A stretch of 64,000 nucleotides of DNA. Origin: Mitsuaria sp. PDC51. GTDB lineage: Bacteria > Pseudomonadota > Gammaproteobacteria > Burkholderiales > Burkholderiaceae_C. This document shows, piece by piece, positions 35,071-44,296 of the stretch. The DNA is taken from the NCBI RefSeq assembly GCF_900113225.1, contig NZ_FOZE01000001.1, positions 1,612,001-1,676,000 of the forward strand, in the 5' to 3' direction. How positions within the stretch are numbered: position 1 is the first letter of the stretch; each line of letters starts with the position of its first letter. Under the pieces are notes generated by a model that had not been told where the DNA came from, did no database searches, and saw only the letters and a list, made by a program, of their open reading frames with translations. A program made the translations under genes and the position numbers.

Positions 35071-37947
35071 ATGTCCCGCAAGCCCGCGCACCGCCCACCG
35101 ACCGGTTCCTTCCACGGCTCCTCCCGCAGCGCGCCCGACGGCCTCCCGCGGGCCCTGCAGCGCGGCGCGACCGCGCTGGCGCTGGGTTCGGCGCTGCTGC
35201 TGTCGGCCTGCCTGGGCGAATCCGCGCAGGACTTGGTGAATTCCGCCAAGACGCACCTGGAGAAGAAGGACCACAAGGCCGCGATCATCCAGCTCAAGAA
35301 CGCGCTGCAGAAGGACGGGTCGCTGGCCGAGGCCCGCTACCTGCTGGCCAAGGCGCTGCTGGACAGCGGCGACGTCGCCGGCGCCGCGATCGAGGCGGAG
35401 AAGGCGCGCTCGCAGGGCTTCGGCGGCGACGCGCTGATCGCGCTGCAGGCCCGGCTGCTGCTGATGCAGGGCAAGGTCGACGAGCTGATCGGCCAGTACG
35501 GCAGCCGTCACCTGCAGACCGCCGCCGACGAGGCCGACCTGCAGACCACGCTGGTCGGCGCCTACGTCGCCCGGCAGAAGCTGGCCGAGGCCCGCAAGGC
35601 CGCCGATGCCGCCGTGCGCGCGGCACCCGACAGCGTGGCGGTGCGGCTGGTCAACGTGCGGCTGCTCACCAGCGAGGGCAAGCTGCCCGAAGCGCGCGAG
35701 GAGGTCGAGCGCGTGCTGGCCAAGTCGCCGCAGGCGGCCGAGGCCTGGCAGCTCAAGGGCGAGCTGCAGGTGCTGGCCGACGCGCCGGCGGCCGAATCGA
35801 TCGCCAGCTTCCGCAAGGCGCTGGAGTTCGACAAGAAGCTGGTCGGCGCCCATGCCGGCCTGATCAATCAGCTGATGCGCACCGGCGACAAGGCCGGGGC
35901 CAAGGACGCGGTGGCCGCGATGAAGGCGGCCGCGCCGCAGCATGCGCAGACCTTCTACTACGCGGCCGTCTTCGCGATGGACGCGGGCCAGGTGAAGGAG
36001 GCGACCGCGCTGGCGCAGGCGCTGCTGAAGGTCGCGCCGAACAACGAGCGCGCGCTGTTCCTGGCCGGTCGCGTCGCGCAGGCCAACGGCGACCTGCGCC
36101 AGGCGGAGGCGAACTACGGCAAGCTGATCCAGGCCTCGCCCGAGGCGCAGTCGGCCCGCGTCGCGCTGGCGCAGCTGCAGCTGCGCGGCGGCGATGCCGA
36201 GCAGGCGATGACGACGCTGCAACCGGCGCTCGACGGCAAGGCGCCGTCGGCCGAGGTGCTGGCGCTGGCCGCCGAGATCCGCCTCAAGCAGGGGCAGGGC
36301 GCCGAGGCCGAGCGCTTCCTCGCCCGCGCCGCGGAGGTCAATCCGAACGACGTGCGCAGTCGTGTCGGCCTGGCGCTGGGCCAGATCCAGAAGGGCCAGG
36401 AGGCTGCCGGCGTGGCCGCGCTGCGCAAGCTCTCGGCCGAGGACAAGGGCACCTCCGCCGACATCGCGCTGATCAGCGTGCTGGCGCGCAAGAAGGACGA
36501 CGAGGCCGCGACGCAGGCGATCGCCGCGCTGGAGAAGAAGGATCCCAAGTCCTCGACCGCGCCCGAGCTGCGCGGCCGCATGGCGCTGCTGCGCGGCGAC
36601 CGCGCCGGCGCGCGCGCCGCCTTCGACGAGGCGGTCCGGCGCGAGCCCACCTCGATGACCGCGGCCAACAGCCTGTCCACCATGGACCTGCAGGACCGCA
36701 AGGCCGAGGACGCCGTCAAGCGCTACGAGGTGGTGCTCAAGGCCGATCCGAAGAACCTGCGCGCCGAGATGGCCACCATGGGGCTGAAGCTGGCGCACAA
36801 GCTGGTCGAGAAGGACGTGGCGATCAAGCGCCTGACCGAACTCGCCCGGCAGCATCCGGACGACCCGACGCCGCGCCAGGCGGCGGTCGGCCTGCTGATG
36901 GAGCAGAAGGACTTCAAGACCGCGCTGTCGCTGGCCCAGGAAGGCGTCACCGCCAGCCCGGACAACCCGGCGCTGATCGACCTGCTGGGCCAGGTGCAGG
37001 CCGCCACCGGCGACCGCCAGCAGGCCATCAGCAGCTTCAACAAGGTCGCGACGCTGCAGCCGCGCTCGCCGCTGGGACCGCTGCGCCTGGCCGACCTGCA
37101 CCTGCTGGCCGGCGACAAGGAGGCCGCGGCCGCGGCGCTCAAGCGGGCCCAGGCGATCGGGCCCGGCGACGGCGAGCTGGCGCGCAAGGTGGTCGAGAAG
37201 GCCCTGCAGATGGGCCGCCCGGACCTGGCGCTCGTCGCGGTCAAGGGCCTGCAGCAGGCGCAGCCCAAGTTCGGCCTGGGCTGGAAGCTCGAGGGCGACG
37301 TGGCGCGCAGCCGGCGCGACTTCCCCGCCGCGGTGACCGCCTACCGCAAGGCCGACCAGCTGGCCGCCGAGGCCGGCGCCACCACCGCCAACACCGAGTT
37401 GGCGATCGTGCTGCACAGCACGCTGATCGAGTCCGGCCGCAAGGACGAGGCCGAGCGTTACGCCGCCGCCTACCTGGCCAAGTACAAGACCGACGAGTTG
37501 TTCCAGTACCACCTGGGCGACGTGGCGCTCAACAGCGGCCGCTATCCCGAGGCGGAGCAGCGCTATCAGGCGGTGCTGGCCGCCAATCCGATGAACGCGG
37601 CGGCGGCCAACAACGTCGCCTGGCTGCGCCTGCGGGCCGGCAAGGCGGACGAGGGCTTGAAATTTGCCGAGCAAGCGAACAAGCTCCGCCCCAACGTGCC
37701 GCCTTACATGGACACGCTGGCGGAGGCCCTCGCCGCCAAGGGCCAGAACGCCAAGGCCGTCGAGGTGCAGAAGGAAGCCGTGAAGCAGGCGCCGTCGGTG
37801 CCCGCGTACCGCCTGCGCCTGGCGCAGCTGTACGTGGCCGGCGGCAACAAGGGCGATGCCGAGGCGGAACTCAAGCGCCTGGCGGACCTGGGACCGAATT
37901 TCGAGCAACAAGCCGAGGTGCGAAAGCTGCAGGCCGCGATCCGCTGA
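35071..37947 (+). CDS. prsT: PEP-CTERM system TPR-repeat lipoprotein PrsT
   Basis: The 958-residue protein has a long basic N-terminus and a lipobox LLSAC with the lipidated cysteine at residue 47. It should therefore sit in the outer or inner membrane facing the periplasm. The rest, from about residue 50 to the end, is an array of more than twenty TPR units (for example DHKAAIIQLKNALQKDGSLAEARYLL at the start). It agrees in length and layout with PrsT/TIGR02917. The role is probably scaffolding in exopolysaccharide export or PEP-CTERM protein handling. It follows prsR by 61 bp. Confidence 0.94.
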   Translation: MSRKPAHRPPTGSFHGSSRSAPDGLPRALQRGATALALGSALLLSACLGESAQDLVNSAKTHLEKKDHKAAIIQLKNALQKDGSLAEARYLLAKALLDSGDVAGAAIEAEKARSQGFGGDALIALQARLLLMQGKVDELIGQYGSRHLQTAADEADLQTTLVGAYVARQKLAEARKAADAAVRAAPDSVAVRLVNVRLLTSEGKLPEAREEVERVLAKSPQAAEAWQLKGELQVLADAPAAESIASFRKALEFDKKLVGAHAGLINQLMRTGDKAGAKDAVAAMKAAAPQHAQTFYYAAVFAMDAGQVKEATALAQALLKVAPNNERALFLAGRVAQANGDLRQAEANYGKLIQASPEAQSARVALAQLQLRGGDAEQAMTTLQPALDGKAPSAEVLALAAEIRLKQGQGAEAERFLARAAEVNPNDVRSRVGLALGQIQKGQEAAGVAALRKLSAEDKGTSADIALISVLARKKDDEAATQAIAALEKKDPKSSTAPELRGRMALLRGDRAGARAAFDEAVRREPTSMTAANSLSTMDLQDRKAEDAVKRYEVVLKADPKNLRAEMATMGLKLAHKLVEKDVAIKRLTELARQHPDDPTPRQAAVGLLMEQKDFKTALSLAQEGVTASPDNPALIDLLGQVQAATGDRQQAISSFNKVATLQPRSPLGPLRLADLHLLAGDKEAAAAALKRAQAIGPGDGELARKVVEKALQMGRPDLALVAVKGLQQAQPKFGLGWKLEGDVARSRRDFPAAVTAYRKADQLAAEAGATTANTELAIVLHSTLIESGRKDEAERYAAAYLAKYKTDELFQYHLGDVALNSGRYPEAEQRYQAVLAANPMNAAAANNVAWLRLRAGKADEGLKFAEQANKLRPNVPPYMDTLAEALAAKGQNAKAVEVQKEAVKQAPSVPAYRLRLAQLYVAGGNKGDAEAELKRLADLGPNFEQQAEVRKLQAAIR

Positions 37948-38023
37948 GGCGGTCGACCACGAGGTCGGACGCCCGCGCGGGCCGAGAGGCGGCGGAGACA
38001 CCGCACCCGGGGAGGGGACGGTC

Positions 38024-39328
38024 ATGAGCCAGATTCGACGATCCAGTCTTCGCAAGCGGTTCCACCAGGGGCTGCGGCGGATCTTCTCCTCGCTGCCGAA
38101 GCCGATGCGCTTCGCGATCTACCGCCGCATGGTGGATTGCGACCCGTCGCCCTCGGAGCGCCTGGAGCTCAAGGTGGCGGACACGCAGGAGGAACTCGAC
38201 GCCTGCTTCCGCATCCTGCACGACGCCTATGTCGGCAGCGGCTTCATGAAACCCGACCCGAGCGGTCTGCGCGTGACGGTCTATCACGCCCTCCCGACCA
38301 CGACGACGCTGTGCGCCAAGTACGACGGCGTGGTGGTGGGCACCATCTCGATGGTGCGCGAGGGCGTGTTCGGCTTCCCGCTGCAGTCCGTCTTCGACCT
38401 CGAGGGCGTGCGGGCCAAGGGCGGCAAGATCGCCGAGATCTCGGCCCTGGCGGTGGCGCCGGCCTTCCGCAAGACCGGCGGCGCGATCCTGTTCCCGCTG
38501 ATGAAGTTCATGCACCAGTACTGCACCGAGTACTTCGATACCCGGCACCTGGTGATCGCGGTGAACCCCGACAAGATCGAGCTGTACGAGGCGCTGCTGT
38601 TCTTCCGGCGGCTCAAGGAGCAGACGGTGGCGGAGTACGACTTCGCCAACGGTGCGCCGGCGGTCGGGGCGACGCTGGACCTGCACGAGGCCGATGCGCT
38701 GTTCGAGCGCCATTACCGCGGCCGCAAGCCGGTGAAGAACCTGCACCACTACTTCTTCCGCCACCGGCTGCCCAACATCCGCTTGCCCGAGCGCCGCTTC
38801 CACACCACCAACGACCCGGTCATGACGCCGGCGCTGCTGGACCATTTCTTCAACCGCGTGGTGCCGGTGTTCGCGCAGATGGACGACCGCAAGAAGGCGC
38901 TGCTGTGGTCGGTGTACCGCGAGGACGCGCAGTTCCGCTCGGTGCTGCCGATGCTCAGCGGCGGCGGGCAGGACCTGGGCCGCTCGCTGCGGCAGTACCC
39001 GCGCTACTCGATCCGCTGCCCCGGCCACCTGGACATCCGCGCCGCCAACGACAGCGAGATGGGCCACTTCGACCTCGACGTGATCGAGGTCTCGGCCCAC
39101 GGCTTCCAGGCCGAGTGCGACCATGAACTCCCGCTGCAGGTGGACGGCACGGTCGAGATCGAGCTGGGCCACAGCGAGACGGCCCATGTGACCTGCCGCG
39201 CCGTGCGCCGCAAGGACACGGACCAGGGCAGCTTCTACGGCTTCCGCATCGACGAACCCGACCGCCACTGGCGCAGCTTCGTCTCCACGCTGGAGATGGG
39301 CATCACCTCGAAGGACCTTGCCGCATGA
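38024..39328 (+). CDS. FeeM-like N-acyltransferase fused to a PilZ domain
   Basis: The 434-residue protein has two parts. Residues 45-290 resemble the GNAT-fold catalytic core of N-acyl amino acid synthases (FeeM type). Conserved words are LPTTTTLCAKYDGVVVGTISM and KIAEISALAVAPAFRKTGG; the family makes long-chain N-acyl amino acids from acyl carrier protein thioesters. Residues 320-425 look like a PilZ domain: R327-x3-R331 (RYSIR) followed by EVSAHGF (355-361). The second motif has E where D or N is usual, so binding of cyclic di-GMP is uncertain. A strong ribosome site GGAGGGG precedes the ATG by 6 bases. PEP-CTERM loci often carry an acyltransferase of related fold. The protease gene overlaps the stop by 4 bp. 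Function is inferred. Confidence 0.8.
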   Translation: MSQIRRSSLRKRFHQGLRRIFSSLPKPMRFAIYRRMVDCDPSPSERLELKVADTQEELDACFRILHDAYVGSGFMKPDPSGLRVTVYHALPTTTTLCAKYDGVVVGTISMVREGVFGFPLQSVFDLEGVRAKGGKIAEISALAVAPAFRKTGGAILFPLMKFMHQYCTEYFDTRHLVIAVNPDKIELYEALLFFRRLKEQTVAEYDFANGAPAVGATLDLHEADALFERHYRGRKPVKNLHHYFFRHRLPNIRLPERRFHTTNDPVMTPALLDHFFNRVVPVFAQMDDRKKALLWSVYREDAQFRSVLPMLSGGGQDLGRSLRQYPRYSIRCPGHLDIRAANDSEMGHFDLDVIEVSAHGFQAECDHELPLQVDGTVEIELGHSETAHVTCRAVRRKDTDQGSFYGFRIDEPDRHWRSFVSTLEMGITSKDLAA

Positions 39329-40218
39329 CCCGCAGTACCGACCGGATCCCCTCGACGACGCCCCCGAACGCGACCGATGCCGCACGGGCTCCCGGACGCG
39401 CCCGCGTCGTGGCGCGCCGCGAGCTGCTGGCCTGGGGCGCGGGCGGCGCGCTCGGCGCCTGGGGCCTGGCCGGCACGGGCACGGCCCGGGCGCAGGAGAT
39501 GTCCAACACCCTGCCGGACCTGATCGACCGCAGCCGCCAGGCGGTGGTGGCGGTGGGCACCTTCGCGGCGACGGACAACCCGCGCTTCGGCTTCCGCGGC
39601 ACCGGCTTCGCGGTGGGGGACGGGCGCCGCATCGTGACCTGCGCGCATGTGGTCCCGAACCCGGTCGAGAAGGACCTGATGATCACCGTGCCGGCGGCCG
39701 GCAATGCGTCGGGGCAGCCGCAGCTGCGGGCGGTGAAGCTGCTGCGCCGCGACGCGGCGCGCGACCTGGCGATCCTGGAGCTGGCCGACGACAAGGGCGC
39801 GCTGGTGGACGTGCTGTCGCTGGCGGAGGTCGATGGCGACCGGCCGGTGGTCCGGGAGGGCGCGGCGGTGGCGCTGATGGGGTATCCGATCGGCACCGCG
39901 CTGGGCGTGACGATGGCGACGCATCGCGGCAGCATCGCCGCGATCACCCGGGCCGCGCTGCCGGCGCCCAGTTCCAATGCGCTGTCCGAGCGCGCGGTGC
40001 GCCAGCTGAGGGAAGGCGCGCTGGAGTTCCTGCAGCTGGACGCCACGGCCTATCCGGGCAACAGCGGCGGGCCGCTGCTGGACATCCGCACCGGCAAGGT
40101 GGTGGGCGTGGTCAACATGGTGGCCCTCAAGGGCACCCGCGAATCGGCGCTCAGCGCGCCCAGCGGCATCAGCTACGCGGTACCGGTGAAGTACGTCTGG
40201 CCGCTGCTGGACAAGTGA
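39325..40218 (+). CDS. exported trypsin-like serine protease without PDZ
   Basis: The 297-residue protein has a twin-arginine-like signal (RRELLAWG at 31-38, then a hydrophobic stretch and AQA-like cleavage near residue 57). The protease domain has the triad H108 (TCAHVV), D147 (RDLAIL) and S247 (GNSGGPLL). It is a DegP/HhoA-like S1C protease but lacks PDZ domains. It should be periplasmic. Its ATG overlaps the stop of the acyltransferase-PilZ gene by 4 bp, so the two are coupled and it may act in the same envelope process. Substrates are unknown. Confidence 0.85.
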   Translation: MTRSTDRIPSTTPPNATDAARAPGRARVVARRELLAWGAGGALGAWGLAGTGTARAQEMSNTLPDLIDRSRQAVVAVGTFAATDNPRFGFRGTGFAVGDGRRIVTCAHVVPNPVEKDLMITVPAAGNASGQPQLRAVKLLRRDAARDLAILELADDKGALVDVLSLAEVDGDRPVVREGAAVALMGYPIGTALGVTMATHRGSIAAITRAALPAPSSNALSERAVRQLREGALEFLQLDATAYPGNSGGPLLDIRTGKVVGVVNMVALKGTRESALSAPSGISYAVPVKYVWPLLDK

Positions 40219-40238
40219 GGCCTCAGCCGGCCCGCTCT

Positions 40239-42284
40239 TCAGGGTGTTGGCAATCCGAGCCTGTCGAAGAAGGCGCGATTGCGTTCCCGGGCCGCGTTGA
40301 GCAGTCGGTCGAACGAGATCACTTCGATGTAGGCCCTGAAGTTGTCGTTGAAGCCGAAGTAGCCCTGCTTGTCGCTGGTTTCGCGCAGCCCCAGGACCTT
40401 GCAACGATGGCGCACGGTTGAAGTCAGGTCCGCGATGACGTAGCAGAAGCCGGGGATCGTGTCGGAACCCGGGATGGGGCGCCCCCGCGCGGTCTTGACA
40501 CCGCCTTCGCGAATCCGTTCGAGATAACCGAGCGCTTGCTCGATCGGGTCCTTGTCCTCTACGGCGCGAGCGTCGTTCCTCATCGGGCGCTTGATCTCCA
40601 CCACCACGATCGATCCCAGCGGCAGCTTCTGACCTTCGTTCACCAGCAGCGGTTGGTCGAAGACATTCAAGGCGCACAGGTCCGGCTCCTTGGCATCGAT
40701 GCTTCCGGTGATCGGCATGGAGGCCAGCGGCCGATCCGATGCGAGAAAGTTGTGGAACGCCAGTCGTTCATCGATCAACCAGAGGTTCGAGCCATCCGAG
40801 AACACTTCGTCGGAGGTCTTGCGCATCGGCATGATCAGATCGTGGATCAGATCCTCGCGCGCGTATCGACCGTCGGCGCCGACGCTGATGGCCTTCTCCA
40901 GGATGTCGAGGATGATCTTGCGGTGGAAGACGTAGTTGGCGAGGTCAGACTTCTTGATGTCATCGACCTTCTCGAGATAGCGCTGCAGTCGAAGCTGGTA
41001 CTGGGCCGGTGACTCGGCGTCTCCCAGGTTCATCATCTCGTGGCCTTCCGCGAGCAGGCTGCCTTCGATGTCCGCGAGATGACGGTGCAAGAGCAGATCG
41101 AGGTCGCGGTCCGAGATGTCGGGATCAACGCTCAACCGGGCCGGCTCGATCCGGTTGAGGATCGGCCGGTAGCGAGGTGCCCGCTCGGAGACGAAGCGCT
41201 CCACGCGGTCCCGGCTGGCCTTTGCATTCGTTTCAAGGTGGTCACGCAGGTGCTGGCTGGCGCGGGTGACCACGGCGTCCCGGATGTCGTCGATCCCGAG
41301 TTCGGTAGCCGAGAACAGGTCATCGCTGATGGCCTCGAGGTCGAAGCCGATGCGTTCGGGCCGGACGTGGCCATCCAGGTAGGCCGAGGTGATGTAGCAG
41401 GCGTAGTGGAAGTCGCCCTCCGGATCCTTGATCCGACCGTGGAGACCGGAGATCCGACCGCCCAAGGGTTCCTTCTCCACGACGCGGCCCGCGGCACACC
41501 AGGCCAGGAAGTGCTGGCGGTCCGCGCCGGCCTTCAATCGCAGATGGGTCAGTTCGAACTCCTGCCCCTTGAGCGTGATTCGCTCCTTGGTCGAGGACGA
41601 CAGCATGTAGGCGGCGTGGACCTCATGCAAGTCGATCACCTCGTCGCCGTCCACGACCGAGACGGCCGGTGCGCCCCCCTCGCGCACGAAATACCAGAGG
41701 CAATGCTCGAAGACGTTCTGGGCAATGGTGGTGGCCGTCTTTGGTGAAGCCTCGCGATAGGGCTGGTCGAAGCCGCAGAGTTCAATGATCGTTGTCGGCT
41801 GTGCGTCGGGAGGAGCGTCGGTCATCACCTGCGCGGTGACGCCATGCGCGGGCGTGAACGAGAAATTGCGCTGGCGCAGGCTGCCGTCACTGGAACGAAA
41901 GATGCTGGACACCTTGACCGCTTCGAAGGCCTTCAGCCACAGCAGTCGCCCCACGCCCCGGCAGCCCAGCGCGGCCTTGTAGTCGCTGTCCAGCGTCTCG
42001 AACGAGGACATGTTCCGTTCGTCGAACCCGACGCCGTTGTCGATGATGCGGAAGCCGACGATGGGCTCCTGGGGCGGCGCCCCGCGGCGCTGCCGGGTGT
42101 CTTCCAGCAACTGCTGCTGGGGCGTGCGGAGCACCTCGATGCGAATGTCCCCACCGTCGGGATCGTCCGAGTCGGCGATCGCCTGGATCGCATTGACCAC
42201 GGCCTCGTAGAGCGGCATGAGTCCCTGGCTGCGCAACAGGGCGGTGTTGCGCAGGCGGCCCTTCAGATAGGTGTTCATGCTCAT
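40239..42284 (-). CDS. GHKL ATPase fused to a PD-(D/E)XK nuclease-like domain
   Basis: The 681-residue protein starts with a GHKL (Bergerat) ATPase domain: E27-x3-N31 in YEAVVNAIQAI, DNGVG at 82-86 and GCRGVGRLLW near 108-117. The middle (about 170-500) is helical and not recognised. The C-terminus has D535 (KEPDL) and VVVEIKRP (E563, K565), the PD-...-ExK signature of restriction-like nucleases, then a conserved-looking helix (DPIEQALGYLERI). No membrane segment is seen. This combination is typical of antiphage proteins, but I cannot name the system. It is a single gene between housekeeping-type neighbours. ATG 42284 is chosen over GTG 42290 because GAGGA lies 8 bases upstream. Confidence 0.8.
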   Translation of the reverse strand: MSMNTYLKGRLRNTALLRSQGLMPLYEAVVNAIQAIADSDDPDGGDIRIEVLRTPQQQLLEDTRQRRGAPPQEPIVGFRIIDNGVGFDERNMSSFETLDSDYKAALGCRGVGRLLWLKAFEAVKVSSIFRSSDGSLRQRNFSFTPAHGVTAQVMTDAPPDAQPTTIIELCGFDQPYREASPKTATTIAQNVFEHCLWYFVREGGAPAVSVVDGDEVIDLHEVHAAYMLSSSTKERITLKGQEFELTHLRLKAGADRQHFLAWCAAGRVVEKEPLGGRISGLHGRIKDPEGDFHYACYITSAYLDGHVRPERIGFDLEAISDDLFSATELGIDDIRDAVVTRASQHLRDHLETNAKASRDRVERFVSERAPRYRPILNRIEPARLSVDPDISDRDLDLLLHRHLADIEGSLLAEGHEMMNLGDAESPAQYQLRLQRYLEKVDDIKKSDLANYVFHRKIILDILEKAISVGADGRYAREDLIHDLIMPMRKTSDEVFSDGSNLWLIDERLAFHNFLASDRPLASMPITGSIDAKEPDLCALNVFDQPLLVNEGQKLPLGSIVVVEIKRPMRNDARAVEDKDPIEQALGYLERIREGGVKTARGRPIPGSDTIPGFCYVIADLTSTVRHRCKVLGLRETSDKQGYFGFNDNFRAYIEVISFDRLLNAARERNRAFFDRLGLPTP

Positions 42285-42408
42285 TGCCACGTTCCTCGTC
42301 CGTCCTCACGAAGGGGCATTCTCATCCCGTTCCGGAGGGCCGCCGGACACCCAGGAACAACTGTGCAAGGATCGGTAGGCGCGCAGGCAAGGTGGAGGCG
42401 GCAGAGCC

Positions 42409-43854
42409 TCAGCCGGCGTGACCGGCCGGCGCCGCCATGCCCGGCTGCGGCGCGGGCTCGCGCAGCAGCAGGGCCAGCAGCCCGCCCGTGGCCGCGAAGA
42501 CCGCGCCGACCGCGAAGGCGACGCGGTAACCGCCCGCCAGCGCCGCCGGCAATGCGGCGCCCAGCGCGCCGAGTTCGGCCGTCTTCCACGCCGCCAGGCT
42601 GGCCAGCACCGCCAGCCCCAGCGAACCGCCCATCATGAAGGACGTGTTCACCATGCCCGAGGCCAGACCGGATTCGCTCGGCGCGACCTCGCTCATCGCC
42701 GCCAGCAGCACCGGGTTGAAGGCCACCCCGGCGCCCAGGCCCAGCAGCAGCATGCCGGGCAGCACGTCCAGCCAGAAGCCGCCGTCCGCCGGCGCCCGCG
42801 CGAACAGCGCCAGCCCCAGCGCCGCCAGCAGCAGCCCGCCGCACAGCGGCTTGCGCAGGCCCAGCTTCATCACGAGCTTCGCCGACAGGCCGACCGAGAA
42901 GGCCGCCATGATCAGGTTGGCCGGCAGGAAACCCAGGCCCACGTGCATCGCGTCGTAGCCCAGCACCAGCTGCATGTAGAGCGCCGACAGGAAGAACCAC
43001 GCGAACATCGCCGCCGCCCAGAGCACGCCGATCACGTTGGACACCGCCACCGAGCGCAGCCGGAACAGCGACAGCGGCATCAGCGGATGCGCCACCCGGG
43101 TCTCCAGCACCAGGAAGGCCGCCATCAGCGCCGCCGCCACGCCCAGCAGGCCCAGCGTGCGGGGCGAGGTCCAGCCGGCCTCGTTGCCGTTGACGACGGC
43201 GTAGACCGCCAGCATCAGCGACAGCGTCACGGTCACGGCGCCGGCCCAGTCCAGGGTCTCGTCGGGCGCCGTCGGGCCGGCGCGCTCGATCAGCCACAGG
43301 CACAGGCCGATCACCACCACGCCGATCGGCAGGTTCACCAGGAAGATCCAATGCCAGCTCAGCGTGCTGGTCAGCAGGCCGCCCAGCAGCACGCCGATGC
43401 TGCCGCCGCCGGCGCAGACGAAGCCGTAGACGCCCATGGCCTTGGCCCGCTCCGCGGGCTCGGTGAACATGTTCATGATCAGCGACAGCGAGATCGCCGA
43501 CACCACCGCCCCGCCCAGCCCCTGGACCGCGCGGGCCGCGATCAGCAGCCCCTGGGTGTGCGCCAGGCCGCAGGCGGCCGACGCGGCGGTGAACAGCGCC
43601 AGCCCCGCCAGGAACATGCGCCGGTGGCCGTACAGGTCGCCCAGCCGGCCCCCCAGCAGCATGAAGCCGCCGAAGGTCAGCATGTAGGCGTTGACCACCC
43701 AGACCAGCGAGGTCTCGGTGAAGTGCAGGTCGGCGCGGATCGAGGGCAGGGCGACATTCACGATGGTCGTGTCCAGCACGATCATCAGCACGCCCAGGCA
43801 GAGCACGCCCAGCGCCAGCCAGCGGCGCCGCTTCGGATCAAGGTGAGCAGTCAT
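42409..43854 (-). CDS. MFS drug exporter, DHA2 (EmrB/QacA) family, 14 membrane helices
   Basis: The 481-residue protein is a major facilitator of the 14-helix DHA2 group. It has the motif A loop GRLGDLYGHRRMF after helix 2, the first helix motif LDTTIVNVALP typical of EmrB/QacA, and the motif C-like stretch GGSIGVLLGGLLTS in helix 5. It should export drugs or toxic metabolites by proton antiport. There is no adjacent EmrA-type fusion protein or outer-membrane factor, so it may act alone. The gene is monocistronic and divergent from the 65-residue small gene, across 226 bp. No regulator gene is adjacent. Confidence 0.93.
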   Translation of the reverse strand: MTAHLDPKRRRWLALGVLCLGVLMIVLDTTIVNVALPSIRADLHFTETSLVWVVNAYMLTFGGFMLLGGRLGDLYGHRRMFLAGLALFTAASAACGLAHTQGLLIAARAVQGLGGAVVSAISLSLIMNMFTEPAERAKAMGVYGFVCAGGGSIGVLLGGLLTSTLSWHWIFLVNLPIGVVVIGLCLWLIERAGPTAPDETLDWAGAVTVTLSLMLAVYAVVNGNEAGWTSPRTLGLLGVAAALMAAFLVLETRVAHPLMPLSLFRLRSVAVSNVIGVLWAAAMFAWFFLSALYMQLVLGYDAMHVGLGFLPANLIMAAFSVGLSAKLVMKLGLRKPLCGGLLLAALGLALFARAPADGGFWLDVLPGMLLLGLGAGVAFNPVLLAAMSEVAPSESGLASGMVNTSFMMGGSLGLAVLASLAAWKTAELGALGAALPAALAGGYRVAFAVGAVFAATGGLLALLLREPAPQPGMAAPAGHAG

Positions 43855-44080
43855 GGCGGATTCGCATCCATTCAGAGGGGGTGGCAGGACCCGTGACGGC
43901 TTCGTGAAGACAGACGGGGTTTCGCTTCACGACGATCGGGGCTGACGGATTTCTACATCCTCGTTGTCGGTCGATCGCCGACGCGCGCTGACGCCATTGC
44001 AGGACCCGGCGATGCGTCATCGGCGTCTGCCTCGGCGGCATCGACGGGCGGACCATGCGTCAGATCCAAAGGAGACCGCC

Positions 44081-44278
44081 ATGAGCATCACCAAGCACGC
44101 CAAGGCCGCGAGGACCGAACCTACCAGCTTGTTCAAGACCGCGCTGTTGCTGTGCAGCCTCGCCATGACCATCGGCCTGCTGTTCAGCGCAGTGCAGGAC
44201 GCCCGCGGCGCGGGCCTGGAGGACGACGGCGACGCCGGCCCGGCCCCGGCGTCGTTCACGGTCGGCGACGACGGCTGA
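44081..44278 (+). CDS. small single-pass membrane protein, 65 residues
   Basis: The ORF has a good ribosome site (AAAGGAG, 6-7 bases before ATG 44081). The N-terminus is basic ([13 protein letters not shown]), one membrane helix follows (about residues 18-38, [19 protein letters not shown]) and then a short acidic, Asp/Gly-rich tail. It is not a recognised family. The topology suggests an inner-membrane protein with the tail outside the cytoplasm. It lies divergent to the MFS gene and convergent with sdaA, 18 bp away. The ribosome site and topology argue that it is real despite its size. Confidence 0.6.
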   Translation: MSITKHAKAARTEPTSLFKTALLLCSLAMTIGLLFSAVQDARGAGLEDDGDAGPAPASFTVGDDG

Positions 44279-44296
44279 CGCGTCGCCGTCGGCGCG

